From Halorubrum californiense DSM 19288 (GTDB taxonomy: Archaea > Halobacteriota > Halobacteria > Halobacteriales > Haloferacaceae), in contig NZ_AOJK01000081.1 in assembly GCF_000336875.1 (NCBI RefSeq), positions 6,946 through 55,260 of the forward strand: a stretch of 48,315 nt of DNA, written 5' to 3'. The notes under the pieces were generated by a model. That model ran no database searches. It saw only the letters and a program-made list of their open reading frames with translations, and had not been told where the DNA came from. How positions within the stretch are numbered: the first letter of the stretch is position 1; every line of letters begins with the position of its first letter. A program made the position numbers and the translations under genes. Shown here piece after piece: positions 16,460 through 25,309 of the stretch.

Positions 16460-19400
16460 ATGGGGCGCGCTGCCGACTCCCCCGCTGATGACCGCACAGA
16501 CCACACGCACCTCCAGATCCAACCGACTGAGACCGAGCTGTCAGCCGCCGCGGTCGAGCAGGGGTTTCGTCGGCTCCACGGGCTCGAGACGGAGTCGAAC
16601 GGCTGGACCGACCGCCTCCGCGGGCCGACCCCGCCAACCCTTGAGTTTCGGCTCCACCGGCCGGCCGGCGCCGACGCAGCCCTCAGTCTCTATGCGGGGA
16701 TCACTGACGCCCCCACAGCAACACTCCGGGCGGGGTTACGCGCCGCCTGTCCCAACGAGTACGAACTCACGCCGGCGACACCACCCTCGATCCCCACAAC
16801 GGAGTCGACAGAGTCGGCACCCGACAGCGAAGAGTCGACGGCGTCAGTCGACGAAGAGCCCCTACGTGCCGTCGAGTGGGTGGGTGATGCCGACCGGCGC
16901 GACGACTGGCAGACCCGGCTCACGCCGTTCGAAACGTTCACTGACGACGACAGCCGGCTGCCGCTGGCGGCCGTCGTGGAGACGCTCGCGGAGACGGACG
17001 CGGCAGTCACCTACCAGGTGGTCTGTCAGCCGTTTCGCGACTACCGCGGCGACGTACGATACCGAAAACGCCAGCTTGAGGCCGGCCGCGACACGCCAGC
17101 GAGCCGGTTCGTCACGGATCTGATCGGGCCTATCACCGATCCGGACGAGACGGCCACCACGAGCGGAGACGGTGATAGCGACCGGCTGACAGCACTCGAC
17201 GCCGTCGACCCCCGGCACGCGTTCGTCGTCAACGCCCGCTGTCTGATTCGGGGGCGTGATGCCACGGCAGTCGCCGAGCAACTGGCCGGCACACTGGGCG
17301 CGACCTCCGGGCCCTACTATCGGGTCGACGCCACCCAGGCCGACGACCCGACGCGGGTCGCGGCCGCCATCCGCGACCGCACGGTCCACCAGCCGGCGTA
17401 CGACACGCTCACAACCAAGCTCCCGTGGACGGCCAATCGGAGCCGCGGGATCGTCGCGGACGCGGCCAGCGCTCCCGGCTTCGCGCTCGTCGATGGCGCC
17501 ACGCTCACCGCCGCGGGGAGCCGAGCAGTCGCGCCAACCGACCCGGATCGCACCGTTGTGGAACCGCCACCCGTCAGCCAACTCAAGCGTTATCACACGG
17601 CCGGGCTCACGCTGGGGCATCCCCGCGATCAGGACGGCACGGCTGCGAACGATCCTGTCGCGGTGCCGCCGGCGCTCCAGTCGCTTCACGTGGCGTGGTT
17701 CGGCAAGACCGGCTCGGGCAAATCGACGAGTCTCCTCACGGGGATGCTCGACAATCACGCCGCCACGGACGGCGCCGAGGTCCTCATCACACCGAAAGGC
17801 GGTGATATGGCTGCGGCGTATCTGCGCGCCCACTACGCGCGGTACGACACGCTTGAAGACGTCTACTACTTTGACTGTACCGAAACGCTGCCCGCGCTGT
17901 CGGTTTTCGATATTCGGCCACAACTGGCGGCGGGGATCGACCGGGCGACCGCCGTGGCGAATCTCACCGACCACTACATCGAAATTCTCGAAGGCGTGAT
18001 GGGCCCCGAGCAGTTCCACCAGGCGGTGCGGTCGCCCGACATCATCCGCCAGCTGGTGAAGGCCCTCTTTGATCCGGTCCACGGGAGCGACGCCTTCCCC
18101 CACCGGGATCTCCAGCGGGCGGCCGCCCGCTTTCATGAGACGGGTGAGCCGCCGGCCGTCACCGACGACGAGCTCCAGGCGATGCTGTACAACGTTGCCG
18201 CCAACAGCCAGCAGACGTTTGATGAGCTCCTTCAGGGTGTCCACAACCGGATCGAAAAAATCCCGCTCGATGACCGACTCGGCCAGCTGTTCAATCATGT
18301 GCCCGGCGACGGCGACCCACACCTCGACTGCCGCGAGGTGATCGACGAGGACGCCGTCGTCATCATCGACACCGGCGGGCTCCGTGACGCCAGCCAGCAG
18401 GCGCTCACGCGGACGGTGCTCTCGAAGCTGTGGACCGCCCTCCAACGACGCGCCCAGACGACCGCGGCCGATGCCCGCCCGCTCGTCAACCTGTATCTCG
18501 AGGAGGCCGCCCAGCTGGTCACCTCGGGGATTATCGACGATCTCCTCGCACAGTCACGCTCGTTCGGCTGTAGCGTCACGCTCGCCACCCAGTTCCCCGG
18601 CCAGCTCCGGGTGCGCGACGAGGCCGCCTACGTCGAGTTGCTCAACAATGTCTCGACGATCGTGACCGGGAGCGTCCCCGTCGATGATGCCCTGACCAAG
18701 CGACTCGCCACTGCTGATCAGGAGCCCGCCGCGGTCGCCAACCGACTGCGCGCGCTCAGCCGCGGTGAGTGGCTGGTACGGCTGCCCGCGCCGTTTAATG
18801 AGCCACCACCACCGCCGTTTCTGGCCGAAAGCGCGCCGCTGCCGCCCGGCCACCCGGACCGGGATGAGTTTCGCCCCGCCCGGGAGACGGCGGTCGCCGC
18901 CCGCATTGATCAGTGTCGCGACCAGACCCGACTCACGGCCGGCCTGGATATCCGGACACCGCAGCCGACCACCGGCGACGATGCCGACGAAGCAACAGCC
19001 CCAGCCGAGGCGGCCGCCGCACGCGTGGATTCGGCGTTGCCGTACACCACGCGACTGCCCGACCCGGTTGGCTACGATGATGAGCGGCACGCACTACAGT
19101 GTCTGCGCTGTGACAGTCGGTATGACCCTTCGCCAGAGGGGCTCCGCGCAGCGGTGGCGTGTTGTCACGACCCCAGCGAGGTCGACCGCGACGACTACCC
19201 CATCTGTGAGCTGTCGCTCAAGCTCACCTACACCGAACGCCAGGAGAGCCCGATTCGTGATGCGGGCCTGCGCTTCCTCCAGGCGGTGTACTCAGCCCAT
19301 CAGGGCCAGTATGACCCTAAAATCGAGTATGACATCACCCGCGACAGCATGCGGCGGCTCCAAGAGTACGTCGACATCGATGACGCCGAACTCGACGAGC

Positions 19401-19987
19401 TGCGCGAGGCGGGGCTGCTCAGCCGCGACTGTCGGTACCCACACATCTTGTACACGGTGACCCCGGACGGCCGTGACGCCATCGGCGTGCGACATCGTGA
19501 GGGGGTCGCCCACGGTGCGGGCGCCGGCGACCTCAGCGAGTCAAGTCTCCACGTGGCGATGGTGGAAGCGGGCACAGCGCTGCTTGAGACCGAGTATGTC
19601 GCCGACCCGGACTCACCGGCCGTCAGTGTCGAACAGTACTACGAGGTCCCCGAGGGCCGGCTTGACGCGGCCGCCGTCGACGAGACAGGCGCGGTGGTCG
19701 CGGGGCTCGAAGCCGAGCGGATGAACAACGACCTCGCACAGGCGGTGCCCGACGACTACGACAAACTCGCGGCCCAGGAGCCGGCGGCCGCCATCTGGGT
19801 CGTCAAAAACCGGGAGGCCGCCCACGAGATTCTCACGGCGTTGAACACGCCACCGGACGGCCAACCACGCGTCGAGAAGACGTACGGCGCCAAGACAGCA
19901 CCCGTGTCGTTCACCATCGCCCAGCCTGGGCTCACAGCTGTGAAAACGTTTCAGTCAGTCCGTGACGCGTACGACAGCCGCGGCTAA
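16460..19987 (+). CDS. HerA/TraD-like conjugative ATPase with C-terminal nuclease-like domain
   Basis: 1175 residues from the ATG at 16460; an in-frame TTG lies at 16433. N-terminal ~400 residues: acidic domain of unknown fold. Walker A is FGKTGSGKS (about 414-422). A Walker-B-like strand VVIIDTGG is near 632 and LYLEEAAQL near 677, followed by SVTLATQFPGQL, the sensor segment of HerA/VirD4/TraG ATPases. After 880 come a zinc-ribbon-like CLRCDSRY...CCH, a winged-helix stretch (YDITRDSMRRLQEYV, TVTPDGRDAI) and a last domain with GRLDAAAVDETG and VAGLEAERMNND. The Asp, then Glu-x-Glu pattern suggests a PD-(D/E)XK nuclease. Likely the coupling protein or DNA pump of conjugation. A TATA-like TTCATATT lies about 30 bases upstream. 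Confidence 0.82.
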   Translation: MGRAADSPADDRTDHTHLQIQPTETELSAAAVEQGFRRLHGLETESNGWTDRLRGPTPPTLEFRLHRPAGADAALSLYAGITDAPTATLRAGLRAACPNEYELTPATPPSIPTTESTESAPDSEESTASVDEEPLRAVEWVGDADRRDDWQTRLTPFETFTDDDSRLPLAAVVETLAETDAAVTYQVVCQPFRDYRGDVRYRKRQLEAGRDTPASRFVTDLIGPITDPDETATTSGDGDSDRLTALDAVDPRHAFVVNARCLIRGRDATAVAEQLAGTLGATSGPYYRVDATQADDPTRVAAAIRDRTVHQPAYDTLTTKLPWTANRSRGIVADAASAPGFALVDGATLTAAGSRAVAPTDPDRTVVEPPPVSQLKRYHTAGLTLGHPRDQDGTAANDPVAVPPALQSLHVAWFGKTGSGKSTSLLTGMLDNHAATDGAEVLITPKGGDMAAAYLRAHYARYDTLEDVYYFDCTETLPALSVFDIRPQLAAGIDRATAVANLTDHYIEILEGVMGPEQFHQAVRSPDIIRQLVKALFDPVHGSDAFPHRDLQRAAARFHETGEPPAVTDDELQAMLYNVAANSQQTFDELLQGVHNRIEKIPLDDRLGQLFNHVPGDGDPHLDCREVIDEDAVVIIDTGGLRDASQQALTRTVLSKLWTALQRRAQTTAADARPLVNLYLEEAAQLVTSGIIDDLLAQSRSFGCSVTLATQFPGQLRVRDEAAYVELLNNVSTIVTGSVPVDDALTKRLATADQEPAAVANRLRALSRGEWLVRLPAPFNEPPPPPFLAESAPLPPGHPDRDEFRPARETAVAARIDQCRDQTRLTAGLDIRTPQPTTGDDADEATAPAEAAAARVDSALPYTTRLPDPVGYDDERHALQCLRCDSRYDPSPEGLRAAVACCHDPSEVDRDDYPICELSLKLTYTERQESPIRDAGLRFLQAVYSAHQGQYDPKIEYDITRDSMRRLQEYVDIDDAELDELREAGLLSRDCRYPHILYTVTPDGRDAIGVRHREGVAHGAGAGDLSESSLHVAMVEAGTALLETEYVADPDSPAVSVEQYYEVPEGRLDAAAVDETGAVVAGLEAERMNNDLAQAVPDDYDKLAAQEPAAAIWVVKNREAAHEILTALNTPPDGQPRVEKTYGAKTAPVSFTIAQPGLTAVKTFQSVRDAYDSRG

Positions 19988-20187
19988 TTGGTGTCGAACG
20001 ACAGGCAGAGGGCTGAAAGGCTCGGTGAAGCGGGCATCGCGAATCGACGGCGGCAGTCGGGAGCGCGCGGCTGGCCGTCGAGATCAGAGACCTCGTCGTA
20101 CGCATGGTCAGAGCCGATGAGCGCACCGCATGGATCTGGCAGGCATCGGAGCGCTCGTGACAGTAGCTGGTGAGACACGAGACACAC
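19984..20187 (-). CDS. Small cysteine-containing ORF, doubtful
   Basis: 67 codons from a GTG immediately after the primase stop, in the same frame (VCLVSHQLLSRALRCLPDPC). The acidic middle (GSDHAYDEVSDLDGQPRAPD) looks like real haloarchaeal protein. However, the first third reads better in another frame, where it gives CVSCLTSYCHERSDAC, a cysteine-rich knuckle. This could be a zinc-finger micro-protein broken by one indel near 20130, or chance. Confidence 0.3.
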   Translation of the reverse strand: MCLVSHQLLSRALRCLPDPCGALIGSDHAYDEVSDLDGQPRAPDCRRRFAMPASPSLSALCLSFDTN

Positions 20188-20193
20188 CGAGGT

Positions 20194-21468
20194 TCACTCA
20201 CTGGAGAACGGCCACCAGCCGCTCGAGGACTCCTCGTCGGCGGGCTCGAGCTGTCGGCGGCGCTGGCGTTCCGTCTCGAGTGCTGTCCGAAGCCGCTCGT
20301 TTTCTTCAAGCAGCGCTTCAACGCGGTCGGTGAGCTCGGCGATCCGCTCACGACGGGCGTGGGCGCGGTCCGGGTGGGTCGGCGGTAACTCGGTGAGGTC
20401 CTCGCTCGGTGGTAACACATCGACCCCAGCGACAGCCGACTCATCGGGAGGCGTCGCGTCAGTCGGCGTCGTGGCCGCAGTGTCGAGGCGAGCCGACTCG
20501 TCGGCTGTACTGGACTGATCGTCGACCGAATCAGTCGCCTCTGGCGGTGAGTACGTGTCGTTAGTCGCCCGAACTGCCCGCTCGATCGTCTTTTCGCCGT
20601 AGGTGCTGCCGTCGGCGTAGTGGACGGCATCCCACTTCTCACGAAATAGGTCGGAGCGGCGAAACAGCCGGTCAACACGCGTGGGGTCGCCACCGGTCCA
20701 AAAGGCGAGCAGCCGACACAGCGCCAGGTCCGCCTCGGAGTGGCTTTCGTACCCGCTTGTTGAGCCGCCCCACAGCCGGCTGAACTTTGCGCCGTTGGCC
20801 GCGTTCTGCGCCCGCTCGAGGAGTTCGTCATCGGCGATGGGTACGGGCGCCTCTGTCGGCGCTGACTCGGTAGCGTCCGACGGCGCGGCCGACCCGGTCG
20901 TCGGTGTGTCGCCAGGGTCAGGGTCTGCGTCTGGGCTGAGTTGCTCGTCGGCGAGCGTGGCGAGCGCGTCTGTCCGGGCCATGGCGGTGTCGGGCGTGTC
21001 CGGAACGTGGTCGCCGGTCACCGTAAAAAACCGCGACCGGTCGTACACCTCGAGGTCGCCCGCGCGGTTGCGCCCGTCCGGGAGTTCGCCGGTCACGATC
21101 ACGTGATACCCCGTCCCCGAGGGGCTGACTTCGGTGTACGAATCGAGCGTGTCGAGGATATCGGCGGCCCACGCGGCCGGCGTCTCGGCGGCCGGATCGC
21201 GACAGTCATCGAGATCGATCCCCACGAGCGGGTCATCGGCGGTAAACACGAACCCCAGCCCGTCGACGGCCGTGGTCGTGACTGCTGCTCGAGCCGTCGC
21301 AAACGAGGTCCACGTCTCGGGCGTGGTTGTCGACGCAAACTGGGTTTCCCCCGGGATGATCGGTACTTTGGTTGGCTTGCCGTCGCGGTCGTGGGTGCGC
21401 CAACACACCCATTGGTCACGGTCGACGAGCGCCGCGGGGAGGGCCTCGGCTGGCGGCGGCGATGCCAT
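20194..21468 (-). CDS. PrimPol/NrS-1-like primase
   Basis: 424 residues from the ATG at 21468; a GTG at 21498 adds ten. The N-terminal ~180 residues fit the archaeo-eukaryotic primase (PrimPol) fold of mobile elements: the WVCWRTHDRDGKPTKVPIIP opening, the catalytic GIDLDDC (Asp at about 85 and 87), and SPSGTGYHVIVTG with the nucleotide-binding His (~122). A linker follows, then a helical segment (EADLALCRLLAFWTGGDPTR, LFRRSDLFREKW) typical of the helicase-binding domain of NrS-1-like polymerases. The C-terminus is a coiled coil (ELTDRVEALLEENERLRTAL) ending in GWWPFSSE. No helicase domain is fused. It probably primes plasmid replication or lagging-strand synthesis after transfer. It converges on the TraD-like gene. 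Confidence 0.8.
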   Translation of the reverse strand: MASPPPAEALPAALVDRDQWVCWRTHDRDGKPTKVPIIPGETQFASTTTPETWTSFATARAAVTTTAVDGLGFVFTADDPLVGIDLDDCRDPAAETPAAWAADILDTLDSYTEVSPSGTGYHVIVTGELPDGRNRAGDLEVYDRSRFFTVTGDHVPDTPDTAMARTDALATLADEQLSPDADPDPGDTPTTGSAAPSDATESAPTEAPVPIADDELLERAQNAANGAKFSRLWGGSTSGYESHSEADLALCRLLAFWTGGDPTRVDRLFRRSDLFREKWDAVHYADGSTYGEKTIERAVRATNDTYSPPEATDSVDDQSSTADESARLDTAATTPTDATPPDESAVAGVDVLPPSEDLTELPPTHPDRAHARRERIAELTDRVEALLEENERLRTALETERQRRRQLEPADEESSSGWWPFSSE

Positions 21469-21498
21469 CAGTTCGTGAGTACTGATCACAGTGCGCAC

Positions 21499-22268
21499 GC
21501 AAAATAGCTATCGCCGACACCCGCCCTGGAGCGTGGCGGGGTCCAGAGGAACGAGGTGTGAGATCCCCGTAGTGGACCCGACAGGTGGCCTGCCACCCCG
21601 GCTCGGATCGATGACCGAACGCAGCGAGATTTTCCCCGCGAAATCGGCGCAAACCCGCGAATACCGGACAATTACAGGGATCGATCCCCGCCGCAGTCCC
21701 ACCGCGTTCAACGCCTGTGACTGGGCGACGCGACTCACTGCGTGCCCCCCAGTGACGAGGGCGACGCTCTCACCGCGCCGACAAGCGACACGCCAGTCGA
21801 AAATCGCCAGCCAGCACGGGGGCCAGCCGTCACCACCCGGGGAGCAACATGTGCGCCCTCCGTGGGCTGAGTCAGCAACACCTCAGACTGCTGAGAGACG
21901 AGATCGGCCAGAACACCCCCGGTGTGTCCGGGGTGTTCCGGGAGTCCAGTCGAGACACATCAGCGAGCAAACAGCGGTAGCCGCCCGCTTGGCGGTGCCA
22001 CGCTCATCGCGACGCTGTCACAGAGCCGGCGGCTCTCGCGCTGTACTGGTGAGTTTCATCCGGCGTGGCGCATCCCACTCAGTGTGTCGCGGGTCGCGTT
22101 CGAGGTGAAACGGTGGCGTGACACGCGTTTCCACACGGGAGTACTGCGGCGGGCAAACGACTGTAACAGTTGGGGTCGGTGGTCGGCACGATTATGGCTC
22201 CACGACGAAACCGCGAGCGGGTTTCACACCGAGTGGACGCCACCACACTGCGTGTCGCTGCGGCTGTC
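21499..22268. other. Non-coding region with hairpins
   Basis: About 770 bases with no persuasive gene. A CAGAGGAACGAGGTGTGAGA stretch near 21550 again recalls the solitary IS ends. A short hairpin GGTGGC-CT-GCCACC lies near 21584. A 9-bp stem GAACACCCC/GGGGTGTTC spans 21911-21938. Open frames here have no haloarchaeal amino-acid bias. It separates the primase promoter from the conjugation operon and could hold a transfer origin, but no oriT was recognised. Confidence 0.5.
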
Positions 22269-22309
22269 TTAACCAACAGATCATCCACAAGTAGGCGTCT
22301 GTTGGTTAA
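22269..22309. repeat. TTAACCAAC inverted repeat, site A
   Basis: Perfect 12-bp arms TTAACCAACAGA (22269-22280) and TCTGTTGGTTAA (22298-22309) with a 17-base spacer. It lies about 120 bases before the first gene of the conjugation operon and 50 bases before its AT-rich promoter region. It is one of three sites with the same outer arms in this window (see 38964 and 43968). Confidence 0.85.
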
Positions 22310-22430
22310 TCAACGGGCTTGCGTTCTGATCTAATTACCCCGCCACAACGTAGCACAAAATTTATGATAGCGTATGTGGATGTTTATCGTGTTGTGTGAT
22401 ACCACGACTCACAATAAGCACCACTTCCCA

Positions 22431-22832
22431 ATGTCTACAACTGCTCCTCCACCATCGGCCGTCCGTGTCACAGTTCGCGCGGTGTGTCGCCGCGTCCTCC
22501 TGAGCGGGCTGGTGCTCGCGGTCATTGCCGTCGAGCCCGTCGCAGCCCAAGAGTCCGCCGTGTGTGAGGCCGACCGGCTCCCGGAGATGATCTCGGGATT
22601 CTTCCAGCTCACCACCGCGATCGGGCTGATGGGGTTGGTCGTGGTGTGGCAGGCGGACTCACTCGTCGAGCTGTTTACGCTCCGGCCGGAACAGCGCGAG
22701 GGGCTCAAACGCCACAAGCGGACCGCGCTCCGGTCGACAGTGATCCTGGTCGTGTTGGGCCCGTTGTACACCGTCGCGGGCAGCGTGATGAACCTCCCGC
22801 TGGCCGACTGTGTGGACCTCGTCCCGTGGTGA
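22431..22832 (+). CDS. Small membrane protein opening the conjugation operon
   Basis: 133 residues (MSTTAPPPSAVRV). A hydrophobic leader (VLLSGLVLAVIAVEPVAAQE) resembles a signal peptide with an AxA-type end. Two further membrane segments follow (SGFFQLTTAIGLMGLVVVWQ and ALRSTVILVVLGPLYTVAGS), with one Cys before and one after them. Size, signal peptide and two helices match VirB2/TrbC-type pilins or a small channel subunit, but sequence identity to a family was not recognised. The following gene starts six bases after its stop. A TATA-like AAATTTATGATA lies about 60-70 bases upstream. Confidence 0.72.
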   Translation: MSTTAPPPSAVRVTVRAVCRRVLLSGLVLAVIAVEPVAAQESAVCEADRLPEMISGFFQLTTAIGLMGLVVVWQADSLVELFTLRPEQREGLKRHKRTALRSTVILVVLGPLYTVAGSVMNLPLADCVDLVPW

Positions 22833-22838
22833 GTCCGG

Positions 22839-24497
22839 ATGCGGGCAGTCGACGCCGCCCCCACGGCCCTGTGTGTGAGCCTGCTCATCGGCGTCGCCTT
22901 GGTGGCGGCCGGCCAGGCGGCGGCCCAGCCACCACCTCCACCAGCCAACGAGACGCGGACCGTCGACGCCCGCGACCCCGACCCGTGTCTCACACCCAGC
23001 CAGTATAACGCCACGTACGGCCACACACCCAGTCCCACCCAACAGCTCGCCACGTGTACCGACCTCACCTATGACGCGCCGCCAGCGCACGCGGCCACAC
23101 AAACTGACGCCGCCTTCGCGGCGCTGACGCCTGGCAACGCCACCACCGTTGTGGCGCCGCCGGGCGCAAATCTGACGACACAGGGGCTCGTTGGGGACGC
23201 CCATGTCACGCTGTTCGGGGTCCACCCGGCGACACGTGTCGCAGTAACACCGACGGAGCGCCGGCCGTACATCGCGCCACGCGGGACGGTCCGCGCGCTC
23301 GTCGATTACCGGGTGCGAGCGCCGAGCGGCAACCGGTCGGTCGTGAGCCACAGCGTCGAAGCGGTGCGCGTGTCGATCGGCGACGAGCAGGTTGGGAACG
23401 CGGCAGGCACACAGACACCCGTTATCGAGTACACCACGACCCAGAACCGCCAGCAGCCGCTGACGGTCACCGCAGAGATCACGGTCGGCGTCGCGCCGAA
23501 CGGCACGACTGAGACTGTGACCACCCAGACGGTCACTGTCACCGACACGCGGTCGGTGTGGATCTACCGGCTTCAGCCTGATGCGTCCACCGCGACGTTT
23601 CCAGACGGCGACACCGGTCTCGCCGTGTATCAAGGCGCACCGTGGCACGGCGTGACACTCACACGGAGCGAGCGCCAGCGCGTGCGCGGCGTGTGGCGCT
23701 ACTACACCGCGCGGGCGACGGGATGGGACCGACTCCGTGTCCATCGGGCAGTAACGACGAGGACGCGAACGCCACCCGCCCCACCGCTGCGCGTGGTTGC
23801 GTTCCCGGCGCGGATCGGCCCGCGGGCGGTGCCGGTGGGTGACGGCCCCCCCCTGACGGCCGTGTGGGGCGTCTCGCGGCCGTCGCCCGCGACACAGCTT
23901 GGACCCAACGTCTCCGTCGGCGTCGTCACTGACAGCTACACGCGGACGTACGGGCTTGCGCTCCGGAACGCGACACTCACGCCGGCCAGCGTGCGGGTTC
24001 ACGGGGTCGTCCGTGGGGTGTCGACGCCGCTGTCGTCGCTCACCCGGACTGACCGCCCGATTCGCCGGCCCACTCTCTCGGTGCGGACGGTGTCGACGGT
24101 CACGTCGCAGGCGACGATCCGGATTGCGCTTCATGACCCGGTGACGGGCGACCCAATCGATCTCGACGGTGACGGGCCCCCCTCGCCGATCGGCGATGAC
24201 GGGCCGGCCGGCACCCTCCGCGTGAACGGTGAGCCGGTCGCGCTCAACTACTCTGGGGTGGCGACGGTCACCGTCGCGGAGCCGGGACTGTACACCGTCC
24301 GCTTTGAGCCGGCGTCGTGGCGCACCACCACGCCAGCGTACGTGGCCGCAACGGAGAGCGTGCGCTGGCACCCGCTCGGCACTGTTGGCGGTTGGCTCCA
24401 GCTACTCGAGACCGTCATCTGGGGCGGGCTCCCCCTCATCATCGCGTGGGTTGCCGGCCGCCAGCTCGGCCAGTTCGTCTCTCCACCAGACCCATGA
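22839..24497 (+). CDS. Secreted, C-terminally anchored protein of the conjugation operon
   Basis: 552 residues. The N-terminal signal peptide (LCVSLLIGVALVAAGQAAAQ) is followed by a long Thr- and Val-rich, beta-strand-like extracellular region with several N-glycosylation sequons (NAT, NRS, NGT, NVS) and an Asp-rich DLDGDGPP that could bind calcium. A single membrane helix near the C-terminus (VIWGGLPLIIAWVAGRQLGQ) anchors it. It probably sits outside the cell as an adhesin, mating-contact or channel-stabilising component. The stop overlaps the next start (ATGA, 24494-24497). Confidence 0.75.
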   Translation: MRAVDAAPTALCVSLLIGVALVAAGQAAAQPPPPPANETRTVDARDPDPCLTPSQYNATYGHTPSPTQQLATCTDLTYDAPPAHAATQTDAAFAALTPGNATTVVAPPGANLTTQGLVGDAHVTLFGVHPATRVAVTPTERRPYIAPRGTVRALVDYRVRAPSGNRSVVSHSVEAVRVSIGDEQVGNAAGTQTPVIEYTTTQNRQQPLTVTAEITVGVAPNGTTETVTTQTVTVTDTRSVWIYRLQPDASTATFPDGDTGLAVYQGAPWHGVTLTRSERQRVRGVWRYYTARATGWDRLRVHRAVTTRTRTPPAPPLRVVAFPARIGPRAVPVGDGPPLTAVWGVSRPSPATQLGPNVSVGVVTDSYTRTYGLALRNATLTPASVRVHGVVRGVSTPLSSLTRTDRPIRRPTLSVRTVSTVTSQATIRIALHDPVTGDPIDLDGDGPPSPIGDDGPAGTLRVNGEPVALNYSGVATVTVAEPGLYTVRFEPASWRTTTPAYVAATESVRWHPLGTVGGWLQLLETVIWGGLPLIIAWVAGRQLGQFVSPPDP

Positions 24498-25309
24498 CAC
24501 ACACGTACCCCTCCATAACGAGACGTAGCGTGCTCACAACCGTTGCTGCCGGGAGTCTGACCGTCGCCGGCTGTTCCGAGAGCCGTGCGCCAGCCACGAC
24601 GGGCGCGGGTGCTATCACGGAGGTCCGTGTTGACGACACCACGCTCGTCGTCGAGTACGACGCCGACACGAGCGCGACCGGCCTCGCCGTGATTGCGCCC
24701 TCCGGTGAGGCGTTTGCCGAGCGTGAGCTCACACCCGGCGCAAGCCAGGAGAGCATTCCCATTGGGACGACGTACCCACCGGGCACCTACACCGTCCAAC
24801 TCGTCGATGCGGACAGTGTTGTGGCTGCGGTTGAGCGGTCGCTTCGACCCGAGGTCGTGATTCGGGAGCTGAAGCTTGCTCGGAACCACCCAGAGGAGAT
24901 GTACGAAGGCGCGACGAATCAGGTCGTTCGGACCGAGACCATGCTTCACGTAGAGAATCAGGGAAGTGGACCAGAGAAGCTGGTACAACTCCGATTTGAT
25001 GGATACGTCCCACGGCCGACGCCAGAGCAGTCGGACGATAGTGGAATTGTTGTTGTTGACGACCAGCCGGAATTCCATACCGAGCCGGTCATCGACCCCG
25101 GTACTTCTGTGGAGTTGTACTCACGGGAATTTCCGTTCTCATCCAGCAGTCAGGAAGCGAGTTGTGAACCAAATGGGAGTGATGGGCAGTTTACCGTAAC
25201 TCTCGTTGGGTCCGTCAGTGGAGACAGTACTCAACAAACGTACGAAGTCACATACGAAGGGGAGGACCTGCTCACCTGTGATATCTCGATTCAGGAGGGT
25301 GAGTTATGA
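24494..25309 (+). CDS. Tat-exported lipoprotein of the conjugation operon
   Basis: 271 residues from the ATG at 24494. The N-terminus TRRSVLTTVAAGSLTVAGC is a twin-arginine signal with a lipobox (VAGC), the usual haloarchaeal export route for lipoproteins. The mature part is acidic, beta-rich and of unknown family, with Ig-like strand patterns (TTLVVEYDADTSATG, GTYTVQLVDADSV). It overlaps both neighbours by four bases (ATGA). The last third, from about 24890 on, is visibly lower in GC than the neighbours and continues so into the next gene. Role inferred: surface component of the mating apparatus. Confidence 0.78.
   Translation: MTHTYPSITRRSVLTTVAAGSLTVAGCSESRAPATTGAGAITEVRVDDTTLVVEYDADTSATGLAVIAPSGEAFAERELTPGASQESIPIGTTYPPGTYTVQLVDADSVVAAVERSLRPEVVIRELKLARNHPEEMYEGATNQVVRTETMLHVENQGSGPEKLVQLRFDGYVPRPTPEQSDDSGIVVVDDQPEFHTEPVIDPGTSVELYSREFPFSSSSQEASCEPNGSDGQFTVTLVGSVSGDSTQQTYEVTYEGEDLLTCDISIQEGEL

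Noticed and set aside
16862-18445. Long minus-strand ORF opposite the TraD-like ATPase
   Set aside because: Shadow of a high-GC coding strand; basic and valine/glycine/arginine-rich with no domain.
21922-22272. 116-codon plus-strand ORF before the conjugation operon
   Set aside because: Arg/Ser/Trp-rich composition unlike haloarchaeal proteins, and no motif or good start context.
22269-22309. TTAACCAAC palindrome as a simple terminator or dif site
   Set aside because: No T-run follows, one copy lies upstream of a promoter, and the arm spacing (17-23 bases) is much larger than the roughly 6 bases of dif-type sites.
22659-24371. 570-codon minus-strand ORF opposite the secreted protein gene
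   Set aside because: Shadow frame, extremely Arg-rich, whereas the plus strand has a signal peptide, sequons and membrane anchor.
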